From Ehretia macrophylla (taxonomy: Eukaryota; Streptophyta; Magnoliopsida; Boraginales; Ehretiaceae), in contig CM075782.1 in NCBI GenBank assembly GCA_037974665.1, forward strand, positions 40,724,851-40,788,850: DNA of 64,000 nt. Reading direction: 5' to 3'. The notes below the pieces were generated by a model. That model saw only the letters and a list, made by a program, of their open reading frames with translations, had not been told where the DNA came from and searched no databases. The translations under genes and the position numbers were made by a program. This document shows, piece after piece, positions 1 to 12,094 of this stretch (within the stretch, counting starts at the first letter, position 1; each line of letters starts with the position of its first letter).

Positions 1-48
1 AAGAAATTTGGCAAGCACAAACGTGGTAAAAAAACAAAACGAAAAGCA

Positions 49-165
49 GGGTGCAACTCGAGAACTTCCCAGACGGTCACCCATCCTAGTACTACTATCT
101 CCCAAGCACAATTAACTTCAGAGATTGATGGGATCCGGTGCATTCTTGCTGGTATAATCGCACCC
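49..165 (-). rRNA. 5S rRNA gene copy 1 (degenerate)
   Basis: Full-length 5S copy of 117 bp with about 14 differences from the local consensus and a 1-bp deletion. The A-box core, normally GCTTAAC on the plus strand, reads AATTAAC, so the internal Pol III promoter is damaged. It has a short-class spacer. Probably inactive. Confidence 0.85.
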
Positions 166-580
166 GTCATATTGAGTACGTAGAGCCCTTATTTGTCGTC
201 TTTTTTGCGGCTCCCGACGAATGATTAGGGACAAAAAAATAACGTAAAAAGAAGAAAAGTGGCCCGAAACTGATAAAAACGTTCAATTTTTTGCTCCAAA
301 AACAGGCACCACTGAGCATGCTAGTTGCCCTCGTCGTAGAGCTCTCGGAGAGCTTTCCAACGGCAAGCTGTGCGCCGCGTAACTCCATATGGATCAAAAG
401 TTATGGTCACCAAAGCGACGGAGACCTGGTCACTTGCCTCACCCCCTCGGTTTGCGGGCCCAGCCTCTACGCGAAGTGAAGTTGTCTTGCCCAAGATGAC
501 ATTGGAATCGGCAATACAAATGTAATGGATAAAGCATCTTGGCAAGCCTGAATAGGGCAAAAAATTCAAAATGAAAAGGG

Positions 581-698
581 GGGTGCAACACGAGGACTTA
601 CCTGGGGGTCACACATGCTAGTACTACTCTTTCCCAAGCACGCTTAACTTCCGATATCTGATGGGATTCGGTGCCTTACTACTGGTATGATCGCACCC
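581..698 (-). rRNA. 5S rRNA gene copy 2 (degenerate)
   Basis: 118-bp copy with about 13 differences. The A-box core is intact, but the adjacent intermediate element reads TTCCC instead of CGCCC. Short-class spacer. Confidence 0.87.
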
Positions 699-1103
699 GT
701 CATGTTGAGTGCGCAAAGCCCTTATTTGTCGTCCTTTTCGAGGCTCTCAACGAACATTCAGGGACAAAGAAACAGTGCAAAAAGACAAAAAGTAGCCCAA
801 AATTGATGAAAACGTTCAATTTTGGGCTCTAAAAACATACGCAACCGAGCAAGCTTGTTGCCCCCGTAGTAGTGCTCTCGGAGAGCATTCTAACGGTATG
901 TTGTGCTCCGCGTAACTCTTTACGGATCAAAAGTTATGGTCAACGGAGACCTGGTCACAGGACCCATGCCCTCGGTTTTGGCCCGGCCTCTACGCGAAGC
1001 GAAGTTGTCTTGCCCAAGATGCAGTGGAACTCGATAATAGAAATGTGGTGGATAAATCATCTTGGCAAGCTTGAACGGGGCAAAAAATTCAAAACGAAAA
1101 GGG

Positions 1104-1221
1104 GGTTGCAACACGAGGACTTCCATGGGGGTCACCCATCCTAGTACTACTCTCTCCCAAGCACGTTTAACTTCAGAAATCTGTTGGGATCTAGTGAATT
1201 ATAGCTGATTTGATCGCACCT
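1104..1221 (-). rRNA. 5S rRNA gene copy 3 (degenerate)
   Basis: 118-bp copy and one of the most diverged, with about 17 differences, including both ends that form helix I and the A-box (GTTTAAC). Shares the CTCCC intermediate-element variant with its short-class neighbours. Confidence 0.85.
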
Positions 1222-1635
1222 GTCATGTTGAGTGTGCAAAGCCCTTATTTGTCGTCCTTTTCGCGGCTCCCGACGAACAATCAGGGACGAAAAAACAACG
1301 CAAAAAGAAGAAAAATGGCCAAAAACTGATGAAAACGTTCGATTTTCGGCTCTGAAAATAAGCACAGCAGTGCAAGCTTGCTGCCCCCGTCGTAGAGCTC
1401 TCGGAGAGCTTTACAACGGTATGTTGTGCGTCCTATAACTCCTTACGGATTAAAAGTTATGGGTACCGAAGCGACGGAGACCTGGTCACAAGCCCCACAC
1501 CCTCGGTTTGCGGGCCCAGGCTTTACGCAAAGCAAAGTTGTCTTGCCCAAGATATTGTGGGACTCGGTTATAGAAATGTGACGGATAAAGCAATTTGGCA
1601 AGCATAAACAGGGTAAAAAAACAAAACGAAAAGAG

Positions 1636-1753
1636 GGGTGCAACACGAGGACTTCCCAGGGGGTCACCAATCCTAGTACTACTCTCTCCCAAGCACGATT
1701 AACTTCGGAGATCTGATGGGATCTGGTGCATTACTGCTGGTATGATCGCACCC
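1636..1753 (-). rRNA. 5S rRNA gene copy 4
   Basis: 118-bp copy with only about 6 differences, the best preserved of the four short-class units. It carries the CTCCC variant and an A-box change (GATTAAC). Confidence 0.9.
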
Positions 1754-1957
1754 GTCATGTTGAGTGCACAAAGTCCTTATTTGTTTCCCATTTCGCAGCT
1801 CCCGACGAACGATCAAGGACGAACAAACAGCTCAAAAAGAAGAAAAGTGGCCCAAAATTGATGAAAACGTTCATTTTTGGGCTCTGAAAACATGCGCAGC
1901 TGAGTAGGCTAGTTGCCTCCGTCATAGAGCTCTCGGAGAGCTTTCCAACGGTAAGCT

Positions 1958-1985
1958 GTGCATTAGTGCTGGTATGATCGCACCC
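1958..1985 (-). pseudogene. 5S rRNA relic (first 28 nt only)
   Basis: Only the 5'-most 28 nt of a 5S gene remain, followed upstream by the normal 5' flank. The rest of the gene is replaced directly by short-class spacer sequence. The join falls at a GTGC shared by the spacer and the gene, which points to recombination at a microhomology. It marks the change from short to long units. Confidence 0.85.
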
Positions 1986-2545
1986 GTCATGTTGAGGGCG
2001 CAAATTCCTTATGTATTGACGGTTCACAATCGCAGCCTTGAGAGATGGCCCATTCAAAAGGCCCAATTGGCTTAACGACAACCCATCCTCTTCAATAACG
2101 CAGCATCCTCATAAGACGTGATATCGACGCATTGTAGGGCCCTCTAATGTCCCGCGACTTAGGTTGTCATCCTTTTTGCAGCTTACGACGTACTATCTGG
2201 GATGGAAAAACAGCGCAAAAAGAAGAAAAGTAGCCCAAAACTTAAGAAAACGTTCAATTTTGGGCTCTAAAAATAGGCGTAGAAAAGCAAGCTTGTTGTC
2301 CCCGTTGTAGGTCTCTCCGAGTGCTTTCCAACGGTATGATGTGCGCCGCGCAACTCCTTACGGATCAAAAGTAATGGGCATCGGAGCAACGGAGACCTGG
2401 TCACAAGCCCTAAGCCCTCGGTTTGTGGGCCCAGCCTCTACGTGATGCGAAGTTGTCGTGCGCAAGGTACCGTGGGCTTCGGTAATAGAAATGTGATGGA
2501 TAAAGCATCTTGGCAAGGCTAACTAGGGCAAAAAAAATTGAAGAG

Positions 2546-2663
2546 GGGTACAACGTAAGGACATCCCAAGGGGTCACCTATCCTAGTATTACTCTCGCCC
2601 AAGCACGCTTAACTTCGGAGTTCTAATGGGATCCGGTGCATTAGTGCTGGTATGATCGCACCC
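2546..2663 (-). rRNA. 5S rRNA gene copy 5
   Basis: 118-bp copy with about 8 differences, clustered at the 3' end of the RNA (GGGTACAACGTAAGG on the plus strand). A-box intact. First gene of the long-unit class. Confidence 0.9.
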
Positions 2664-3214
2664 GTCATGTTGAAGGCGCATATCCCTTATGTGTTGACGG
2701 TTCTCAGTCCAAGCCCAAAGAGATGGCTCATTCAAAAGTCCCAACGGGCTTAACGACAACCCATCCGCTTCAACAACACAGCATCCACGCAAGACGTGAT
2801 ATCGACGCATTGTAAGGCCCTCTAATGTCCCACGAGTTAGGTTGTCGTCCTTTCCGCCCTACAATCCGGGATGGAAAAATAGCACAAAGAGCAGAAAAAT
2901 GTCCCGACATTGATGAGCTGTTCAATTTTGGGTACCACAAATAGGCGCAGCCGAGCAGGCTTGTTGCCCCCGTCGTAAATCTCTCAGAGAGCTTTCTAAC
3001 GGTATGTTGTATGCCGCGAAACTCCATATGGATCAAAAGTTATGGGCACCGAAGCGACGGAGACCTGGTCCCAAGCCCCATGCCCTCGGTTTACGGGCCC
3101 AGCCACTACGTGAAGCGAAGTTGTCTTGCCCAAGGTGTCGTGGAATTCGGTAATAGAAATATGTTGGATAAAGCATCTTGGCGAGGCTAATCGGGGCAAA
3201 AAAATTGAAATGGG

Positions 3215-3332
3215 GGGTGCAACACGAGGACTTCCCAGGGGGTCGCCCATCCAAGTACTACTCTCGTGCAAGCACGCTTAACTTTGGAGTTCTGATGGGA
3301 GCCGGTGCATTAGTGCTGGTATGATCGCATTC
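3215..3332 (-). rRNA. 5S rRNA gene copy 6
   Basis: 118-bp copy with about 8 differences. The rare variants GAGCCGG and CGCATTC (RNA 5' end) recur together in copy 52 at 41455, 38 kb away, with matching 5' flanks. Confidence 0.9.
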
Positions 3333-3892
3333 GTCATGTTGAGGGCATAAATCCCGCATGTGTTGACGGTTCACAGTCCTAGCCCAGAGAGATGGCTCAT
3401 TCAAAAGTCCCAATGGGCTAAACGACAACCCATCCGCTTCAACAACGCAATATCCTTGCGAGATATAATATCGACGTGTTGTAAGGCCCTCTAATGTCCC
3501 GCGAGTTAGGTTGTCATCCTTTTCGCGGCTCACAACGTACGATCCAGGATGGAAAAATAACACAAAAAGTAGAAAAGTGGCCCGAAACTGTTGAACACAT
3601 TCGATTTTGGGCTCCAAAAATAGGCACAGCTAACAAGGTTGCTGCCTCCGTCGTAGAGCTCTCAGAGAGCTTTCCAACGGTATGCTGTGAGCCACATAAC
3701 TCCTTACAGATCAAAAGTTATGGACACCGAAGCGATGGAGACCTAGTCACAAGGCCCACGCCCTCGGTTTGCTGGCCCAACCTCTACGTGAAGCAAAGTT
3801 GTCTTTCCTAAGGTGTCGTGGGACTCGGTAATAGAAATGTGGTGCATAAATCATCTTAGCAAGCCTAACCGGGGAAAAAAAATTGAAAATGG

Positions 3893-4010
3893 GGGTGCAA
3901 CACGAGGACTTCCCAAGGGGTCACATATCCTAGTACTACTCTCGTCCAAGCACGCTGAACTTCGAAGTTCTGATGGGATCTGGTGTATTATTACTGGTAT
4001 GATCACACCT
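3893..4010 (-). rRNA. 5S rRNA gene copy 7 (degenerate)
   Basis: 118-bp copy with about 11 differences, including an A-box change (GCTGAAC) and an altered RNA 5' end (TCACACCT). Confidence 0.88.
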
Positions 4011-4572
4011 GTCATGTTGAGGGCACAAATCCCTTATGTGTTGATGGTTCACAGTCCTAGCCCAGAGAGATGGCCCATTCCAAAGTCCCAATGGGCTTAA
4101 CGATAACCCATCCGCTTCAACAATGCAGCATCCGCGCAAGACGTGATATCGACACGTTGTAAGGCCATCTAATGTCCAGCGAGTTAGGTTGTTGTCCTTT
4201 TCACGGCTTAGGACGTACGATCCAGGATGAAAAAATAGCACAAAAAGTAGAAAAATGGCTCGAAACTGATAAAAATGTTCGATTTTTGGCTCCCAAAATA
4301 GGCACAGTCGAGCAGGCTTGCTGCCCCCGTCGTCGAGCTCTCGGAGAGCTTTCCAACTATTTGTTGTCTGCCGCGTAACTCCTTACGGATCAAAAGTTAT
4401 AGGCAAAGGAGCTACGGAGACCTGGTCACAAGCCCCACGCCCTCGGTTTGCGAGCCCAACCTCTACGTGAAGCGAAGTTGTCTTGCCCAAGGTGCCGTGG
4501 GATTCGATAATAGAAATGTTTTGGATAAAGCATCTTGGCAAGGCTAACCGGGGCAAAAAAAATTGAAAATTA

Positions 4573-4690
4573 GGGTGCAACACAAGGACTTCCCAAGGGG
4601 TCACCCATCATTGTACTACTCTTGCCCAATCACGCTTAACTTTGGAGTTCTGGTGGGATACGGTGCATTAGTGCTGGTATGATCGCACCC
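4573..4690 (-). rRNA. 5S rRNA gene copy 8
   Basis: 118-bp copy with about 8 differences, including CATT for CCTA in the box C region and CAATCA for CAAGCA beside the A-box. Confidence 0.9.
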
Positions 4691-5217
4691 ATCATGTTGA
4701 GGGTGCAAATCCTTTGTGTTGACAGTTCACAGTCCCAGCCCAGAAAGATGGCCCATTCAAAAGTCCCAATGGGCTTAACGACAACCCATCCGCTTCAAAA
4801 ATGCAGCATCCTCGCAAGACGTTATATCAACGCATTGTAAGGCCCTATAATGTCCCGCGAGTAAGGTTGTCATCCTTTTTGCGGCTCACGACGTAGGATC
4901 CAGGAATGAAAAATAGCACAAAAATTAGAAAAGTGGCCCGAAACTGATGAAAACTTTCAATTTTGAGCTCCCAAAATAGCCGCAGCCCAGAATGATTGCT
5001 GCCCCCATCGTAGAGCTCTCGTAGAGCTTATGAATCAAAAGTTATGGGCACTAAAGCAACGTAGACCTGGTCACGTGCCCCACGCCCTCGATTTGCGTGC
5101 CCAGCCTCTAAGTGAAGCGAAGTTGTCTTGTCCAAGGTGCAGTGGGATTCGGTAATAGAAATGTGATGGATAAAGTATCTTGACAAGGCTGACCGGGGCA
5201 AAAAGAATTGAAAAGGG

Positions 5218-5335
5218 GGGTACAAAATGAGGACTTTCCAAGGGGTCACCCATCCTAGTACTACTCTCACCCAAGCACGCTTAACTTCGATGTTCTGATG
5301 GGATGCGGTGTATTAGTGCTGGTATGATCACACCC
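5218..5335 (-). rRNA. 5S rRNA gene copy 9
   Basis: 118-bp copy with about 9 differences, including CpG losses (CGCCC to CACCC, TCGCACCC to TCACACCC) and a changed 3' end. Its own 3' spacer is about 35 bp shorter than usual. Confidence 0.88.
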
Positions 5336-5897
5336 GTCGTGTTGAGGGCGCAAATCCCTTTTGTGTTGACGGTTCACAGTCCCATCCCAAAGAGATGGCC
5401 CATTCAAAAGTCCCAATGGGCTTAACGACAACCCATCCGCTTCAACAACGCAGCATCCTCGGAAGTCGTGATATCGACGCATTGTAGGGCCCTCTAATGT
5501 CCTGCGAGTTAGATTGTCGTCCTTTTCACGGCTCACGACGTTCGATCCGGGACAAAAAAATAGCACAAAAAGTAGAAAAGTGGCACGAAACTGATAAAAA
5601 CTTTTGATTTTTGGCTCCCAAAATAGGCACAGTCGAGCAGGCTTGCTACCCCCGTCGTAGAGCTCTCGGAGAGCTTTCCAACTGTATGATGTGGGCCGCG
5701 TAACTCCTTATGGATCAAAAGTTATGGGCATTGGAGCGACGGAGACCTGGTCACAAGCCCCACGCCTTCGGTTTGCGGGCCCAGCCTCTACGTGAAGCGA
5801 AGTTGTCTTGCCCAAGGTGCCGTGGGATTCGGTAATGGAAATGTGACGGATAAAGCATCTAGGCAAGGCTAACCGGGGCAAAAAAAATTGAAAAGGG

Positions 5898-6015
5898 GGG
5901 TGCAACAAGAAGACTTCCCTGGGGCTCACCCATCCTAGTACTACACTCTCCCAAGCATGCTTAACTTCGGAGTTCTAATGGAATCCGGTGCATTAGTGAT
6001 GGTATGATCGCACCC
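5898..6015 (-). rRNA. 5S rRNA gene copy 10
   Basis: 118-bp copy with about 10 differences. Shares the GTGATGG variant near the RNA 5' end and the GGCTC variant with copies at 9938 and 29127. Confidence 0.88.
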
Positions 6016-6575
6016 GTCATGTTGCGGGTGCAAATCCCTTATGTGTTGACAGTTCACACTCCCAGCCCAGAGAGATGACCCATTCAAAAGGCCCAATGGG
6101 CTTAACAACAACCCATCTGCTTCAACAACGCAGCATCCTCGTAAGATGTGATATCAACGCGTTGCAAGGACCTTTAATGTCCCGGGAGTTAGGTTGTCGT
6201 CCTTTTCGCGTCTCACGACATACGATTTGGGATGAAAAAATAGCACAAAAAGCATAAAAGTATCCCAAAACTGATGAAAACTTTTGATTTTAGGCTCCTA
6301 AAATAGGCACAGCCTAGCAGGCTTGCTGCCCCCGTCGTAGAGCTCTTGGAGAGCTTTCCAATGGTATGCTGTGCACCGCGTAACTCGTTACGGATCAAAA
6401 GTTATGGGCACAGGAGCTACGGAGACCCGATCACATGCCCCTCGCCCTCGGTTTACGGGCCCAGCCTGTACGTGAAGTGAAGTTGTTTGCCCAAGGTGCC
6501 GTGGGATTCGGTATTACAAATGTGAGGGATAAAGCATCTTGGCAAGGCTAACCTGGGCAAAATAATTGAAAAAGG

Positions 6576-6693
6576 GGGTGCAAAACGAGGACTTTCCAAG
6601 GGGTCACCCATCGTAGTACCATTCTCGCCCAAGCACGCTTAACATCGAAGTTCTGATGGGATCCGGTGCATTAGTGCTGGTATGATCGCATCT
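6576..6693 (-). rRNA. 5S rRNA gene copy 11
   Basis: 118-bp copy with about 9 differences. The rare GCAAAACG, ACTTTCC and ATCGTA variants all recur in the copy at 14010, exactly 11 units away. Confidence 0.88.
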
Positions 6694-7254
6694 GTCATGT
6701 TGAGGGCGCAAATCCCTTTTGTGTTGATGGTTCACTGTCCTAGCCTAGAGAGATGGCCTATTCAAAAGTCCCAATGGGCTTAACGACAACCCATCCACTT
6801 CAACAACGCAGCATCCTCGCAAGACATGATATTGACGCATTCCAAGGCCCTCTAATGTCCCGCGAGTTAGGTTGTGGTCCTTTTTGTGGCTCATGACGTA
6901 CGATCCCGATGGACAAACATTACAAAAAGTAGAAAAATGGGCCAAAACTGATAAAAACTTTCAATTTTGAGCTCCCAAAACAGGCACAGCCTAGCAGGCT
7001 TGATGCCTCTGTCGTAGAGCTCTCGGAGAGCTTTCCATTGGGATGTTGTGCGTCGCGAAACTCGTTATGGATCAAACGTTATAGGCACCAGAGCGACAGA
7101 GACCTGGCCACAAGCCCCACGCCCTCGGTTTGCGGGCCCAGCTTCTACATGAAGCAAAGTTGTCTTACCCAAGGTGACATGGGATTCGGTAATAGAAATG
7201 TGATGGATAAAGCATCTTGGCAAGGCTAACCAAGGCAAAAAAAATTGAAAATGC

Positions 7255-7364
7255 AAGTGCAACACGAGAATTTTCCCAAGGGGTCACCCATCCTAGTACT
7301 ACTCTCGCCAAAGCACGCTTAACTTCAGAGTTGTGATGGGATTTAGTGCATTAGTGTTGTTCCC
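7255..7364 (-). pseudogene. 5S rRNA pseudogene copy 12 (5' deletion class)
   Basis: 110-bp copy lacking 9 nt near the RNA 5' end, so helix I cannot form normally. It also has a 1-bp insertion (GAATTTTCCC) and the CGCCAAAGC and GTTGTGATG variants, shared with the copy at 14690. Confidence 0.87.
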
Positions 7365-7896
7365 GTCATGTTAAGGGCGCAAATCCCTTATTTGTGGACG
7401 GTTCACAGTCCCAGCCCAAAGAGATGGCCCATTCAAAAGTCCCAATGGGCTTAACGATAACCCATATGCTTCAACAACGCAGCATCCACGCAAGACGTGA
7501 TATCGACATGTTGTAGGGCCCTTTAATGTCCCGCGAGTTAGGTTGTCGTCCTTTTCGTAGCTCACGACGTACGATCCAGTACGGAAAAACAGCACAAAAA
7601 GTAGAAAAGTGGCCCTAAACTAATCAAAACGTTCAATTTTGGGCTCCTAAAATAGGCATAGCCAAGCATAGCTTTCCAACGGCAAGCTGTGCGCCGTGTA
7701 ACTCCTAACGGATGAAATGTTATGGGCATAGGAGCGACGGAGACCTGGTCACAAGTCCTACGCCCTCGGTTTGCCGGCCCATCCTCTACGTGATACGAAG
7801 TTGTCTTGCCCAAGGCACCGTGGGATTCATCAATAGAATTGTGATGGATAAAGCATCTTGGCAAGGCTAACTGAGGCAAAAAAAAATTGAAAAGGG

Positions 7897-8014
7897 GGGT
7901 GCAACACGAGGACTTCACAAGGGGTCGCCCATCCTAGTACGACTCTTGCCCAAGCACGCTTAACTTTGGAAATCTGATGGGATCCAGTGCATTAGTGCTG
8001 GTATGATCGCACCC
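7897..8014 (-). rRNA. 5S rRNA gene copy 13
   Basis: 118-bp copy with about 8 differences. CTTCACA, GGTCGCCC, TTTGGAAATC and ATCCAGTG recur as a set in the copy at 22816, 22 units away. Confidence 0.9.
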
Positions 8015-8576
8015 ATCATGTTGAAGGCGCAAATCCCTTATGTGTTGACGGTTCACAGTCCCAGTCCAAAGAGATGGTCCATTCAAAAGTCCCAATGAGC
8101 TTAACGACAACCCATTCGCATCAACAACCCAGCATCCTCACAAGACGTGATATCGACGCATTGTAGGGCCCTCTAATGTCGTGCGAGTTAGGTTGTCCTC
8201 ATTTTTGCGGCCCATGACGTACGATCTGGGACAGAAAAATAGTACCAAATGCAAAAAAGTAGCCCAAAACTGATAAAAACGTTCAATTTTGGGCTCCCAA
8301 AATAGGCACAGCAATGCAGGCTTGCTTACCTTGTCGTAGAGCTCTCGAAGAGCTTCCCAACGGTATGTTGTGCGTCGTGTAACTCCTTATTGATCAAAAG
8401 TTATGGGCACCGGAGTGGCGGAGACCTTGTCACATGCCCCACGACCTCGGTTTGCGGGCCTAGCCTCTACGTGAAGTGAAATTGTCTTATCCAAGGTGAT
8501 GTGGGATTAAATAATAGAAATGTGATGGATAAAGCATCTTGGCAAGGCTGACCAGGGCAAAAAAAATAGAAAAGGG

Positions 8577-8694
8577 GGGTGCAACACTAGGACTTCCCAA
8601 GGGGTCACCTATCCTAGTACTACTCTCGTCCAAGCACTCTTTGCTTCGTAGTTCTGATGGGATCTGGTACATTAGTGCTGTTATGATCGCACCC
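8577..8694 (-). rRNA. 5S rRNA gene copy 14 (degenerate)
   Basis: 118-bp copy with about 10 differences. The A-box is badly changed (CTCTTTGC for CGCTTAAC). Its 5' spacer carries the GCAAAAGGTGATATCAAC variant that marks every eleventh unit here. Confidence 0.87.
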
Positions 8695-9257
8695 GTCATG
8701 TTGAGGGCGTAAATCCCTTATGTGTTGACGGTTCACAGTCCCAGCCCAGAGAGATAGCCCATTGAAAAGTCCCAATGGCCTTAATGAGAACCCATCCGCT
8801 TCAACAACGCTGCATCCTTGCAAAAGGTGATATCAACGCCTTGTAGGGCCCTCCAATGTCCTGCAAGTTAGGTTGTCATCCTTTTCCCAGCTCACGACGT
8901 ACTGTTTGGGATGGAAAAATAGCACAAAAAGCAGAATAGTAGCCCGAATCTGAAGCAAACGTTTGATTTTGGACTCCCAAAACAGTCGCAGCCCAGCAGG
9001 CTTGTTGCCCCCATCGTAGAGCTCTCAGAGAGCATTCTAACAATATGACGTGCGCCACGTAACTTCTTACGGATCAAAAGTTATGGGCACCGGACCGACG
9101 GAGACTTGGTCACAAGCCCTACGCCCTCGGTTTTGCCGGCCCAACCTCTACGTGAAATGATGTTGTCTTGCCCATGGTGCCGTTGGATTCGGTAATAGAA
9201 ATGTAATGGATAAAGCATCTTGGTAAGGCTAACTAGGGCCCAAAAAATTAAAAATAT

Positions 9258-9375
9258 GGGTGCAACACGAGGACTTCCTAGTGGGTCACCCATCCTAGTA
9301 CTACTCTTGTCCAAGCACGCTTAAATTCGAAGTTATGATCAGATCTAGTGCATTAATGCTTGTATGATCACACCC
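9258..9375 (-). rRNA. 5S rRNA gene copy 15 (degenerate)
   Basis: 118-bp copy with about 14 differences, including ATCAGATCTAG for ATGGGATCCGG and an A-box-proximal change (TTAAATT). Confidence 0.86.
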
Positions 9376-9937
9376 ATCATGTTGAGGGCGCAAATCCCTT
9401 ATGTGTTGACGATTCATAGTCCCAACCCAGAGAGATGGCCCATTCAAAAGTCCCATTGGACTTAACAACAACCCATCTATTTTAACAACGCAGCATCCTC
9501 ACAAGACGTGATATCGACGCATTGTAGGCACTCTAATGTACCGCGAGTAAGGTTGTCATCTTATTCACGACTCCCGATGTACGAACCAGGTCGGAAAAAT
9601 ATCACAAAAAGTAGAAAAGTGGCCCAAAACTGAAAAAAAATGTTCAATTTTGGGCTCACAAAATAGGCACAACTGAACAGCCTTGCTGCCTCTGTCGTAG
9701 AGCTCTCGGAGAGCTTTCCAACGGTATGTTGTGCACCGCGTAACTCCTTATGGATCAAAAGTTATGGGCACAGGAGCGAAGGAGACCTGGTCACAAGCCC
9801 CACGCCCTCGGTTTGCGGGCCTAGTCTCTTCGTGAAGCAAAGTTGTCTTGCCCAAGGTGCCATGGGATTCGGTAATAGAAATGTGATGGATAAAGCATCT
9901 AGGCAAGGCTAACCAGGGCAAAAAAAATTGAAAAGGG

Positions 9938-10055
9938 GGGTGCAACACGAAGACTTCCCAGGGGCTCACCCATCGTAGTACTATTATTTCCCAAGCACGC
10001 TTAACTTCAGAGTTCTAATGGGATCCGGTGCATTAGTGATGGTATGATCGTACCC
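9938..10055 (-). rRNA. 5S rRNA gene copy 16
   Basis: 118-bp copy with about 11 differences. The region between A-box and box C reads ATTATTTCCC instead of ACTCTCGCCC. The A-box core is intact. Confidence 0.87.
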
Positions 10056-10617
10056 ATCATGTTGAGGGCGCAAATCCCTTATGTGTTGACGGTTCACAGT
10101 CCCAGCCTAGAGAGATGGCCCATTCAAAAGTCCCAATGGACTTAATGACAACCCATCCGCTTTAACAACGTAGCATCCTCGCATGACGTGATATCAACGC
10201 GTTGTAAGGGCCTCTAATGTCCTGCGAGTTAGGTTGTCATCCTTTTCATGGCTCACGACGTACGATCCGGGACGGAAAAATAGCACAAAAAGTAGAAAAG
10301 TGGCCCAAAACTGAGAAAACATTCGATTTTGGGCTCCCAAAGTAGGCGCAGCCCAGCATGCTTGCTGCCCCCATCGTAGAGCTCTCAAAAGGCTTTCCAA
10401 CGGTATGCTGTGCGCCCTGTAACTCCTTACGGATCAAAAGTTATGGGCACCGGAGCGACGGAGAACTGGTCACATGCCCCACGCCTTCGGTTTGCAGGCC
10501 CTGCCTCTACATGAAGCAAAGTTGTCTTGCCCAAGGTGACGTGGTATTCGGTAATAGAAATGTGATGGATAAAGCATCTTGGCAAGGCTAACCGGGGCAA
10601 AAAAAAATAGAAAAGGG

Positions 10618-10735
10618 GGGTGCAACACGAGGACTTCCCAAGGGGTCACCTATCCTAGTACTACTCTCGACCAAGCACTCTTACCTTCGGAGTTCATATA
10701 GGATCTGGTACATTAGTGCTAATATGATCGCACCC
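10618..10735 (-). rRNA. 5S rRNA gene copy 17 (degenerate)
   Basis: 118-bp copy with about 12 differences. The A-box reads CTCTTACC, and TTCATATAGG replaces TTCTGATGGG. Shares several variants with the copy at 8577, three units away. Confidence 0.87.
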
Positions 10736-11296
10736 GTCATGTTGAGGCGCAAATCCCTTATGTGTTAACGGTTCACAGTCCCAGCCCAGAGAGATAGCCC
10801 ATTGAAAAGTCCCAATGGCCTTAACGACAACCCATCCACTTCAACATTGCAGCATCCTCGCAAAAGGTGATATCAACGCGTTTTAGGGCCCTCTAATTTC
10901 CCACAATTTAGGTTGTTGTCCTTTTCGTGGCTCACGACGTTCGATCTGGGATGGAAAAACAGCGCAAAAAGCATAAAAGTGGCCCGAATCTAATGTAAAC
11001 GTTCAATTTTGGGCTCCCAAAAGAGATACAGCCCAGCAGGCTTGTTGCCCCCATTGTAGAGCTCTTAGAGAACTTTCCAACGGTATGCTGTGCGCCACAT
11101 AACTCCTTACGGATCAAAAGTTATGGGCACCGGAGCGATGGAGACTTGGTCACAAGCCCTACGCCATCGGTTTGCGGGCCCAGCCTCTACGTGAAGCGAA
11201 GTTGTCTTGCCCAAGGCGCCGTTGGATTCGGTAATAGAAATGTGATGGATAAAGCTTCTTGGCAAGGCTAACCGAGGCAAAAAAAATTGAAAATGT

Positions 11297-11414
11297 GGGT
11301 GCAACACATGGACTTCCCAAGGGGTCACCCATCCTAGTACTACTCTTGCCCAAGCACGCTTAACTTCGGAGTTCTGATGGGATCCGGTGCATTAGTGCTG
11401 GTATGATCGCACCC
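11297..11414 (-). rRNA. 5S rRNA gene copy 18 (near-consensus)
   Basis: 118-bp copy with only about 3 differences (ACATGG for ACGAGG; CTTGCC for CTCGCC). The A-box, box C region and both helix I strands are intact, so this is one of the best candidates for a functional gene. Confidence 0.93.
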
Positions 11415-11976
11415 ATCATGTTGAGGGCGCAAATCCCTTATGTGTTGACGGTTCACAGTCCCAACCCAGAGAGATGGCCCATTCAAAAGTCCCAATGGAC
11501 TTAACGACAACCTATCTGCTTCAACAACGCAGCATCCTTACAAGATGTGATATTGACGCATTGTAGGGCCCTCTAATGTCCCGCGAGTAAGGTTATCGTC
11601 TTTTTCGCGGCTCATGAAGTACTATCCGGGACAGAAAAACATCACAAAAAGTAGAAAAGTAGCCCAAAATTGAAAAAAATGTTCAATTTTGGGCTCCTAA
11701 AACAGGCACAGCCGAGCAGCCTTGCTTCCTTCATCGTAGAGCTCTCGGAGAGCTTTCCAACGGTATGTTGTACATCGCGTAACTCCTTATGGATCAAAAG
11801 TTATGGGCACCGGAGCGACGGAGACCTGGTCACAAGCCCCACGCCCTTGGTTTGCCGGCCCAGTCTCTACTGAATCGAAGTTGTGTTGCCCACGGTGCCG
11901 TGGCACTCGATAATAGAAATGTGACGGATAAAGCATCATGGCAAGGCTTACCGGGGTAAAAAAAATGGAAAAAGGG

Positions 11977-12094
11977 GGCTACAACACGAGGACTTCCCTA
12001 GGGGTCAACCATCCTAATACTACTCTCGCCCAAGCATGCTTAACTTCGAAGTTCTGATGGGATCTGGTGCATTTGTGCTGATATGATCGCACCC
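11977..12094 (-). rRNA. 5S rRNA gene copy 19
   Basis: 118-bp copy with about 10 differences, including GGCTAC at the RNA 3' end (helix I) and an A-box CpG loss (TGCTTAAC). Confidence 0.88.
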
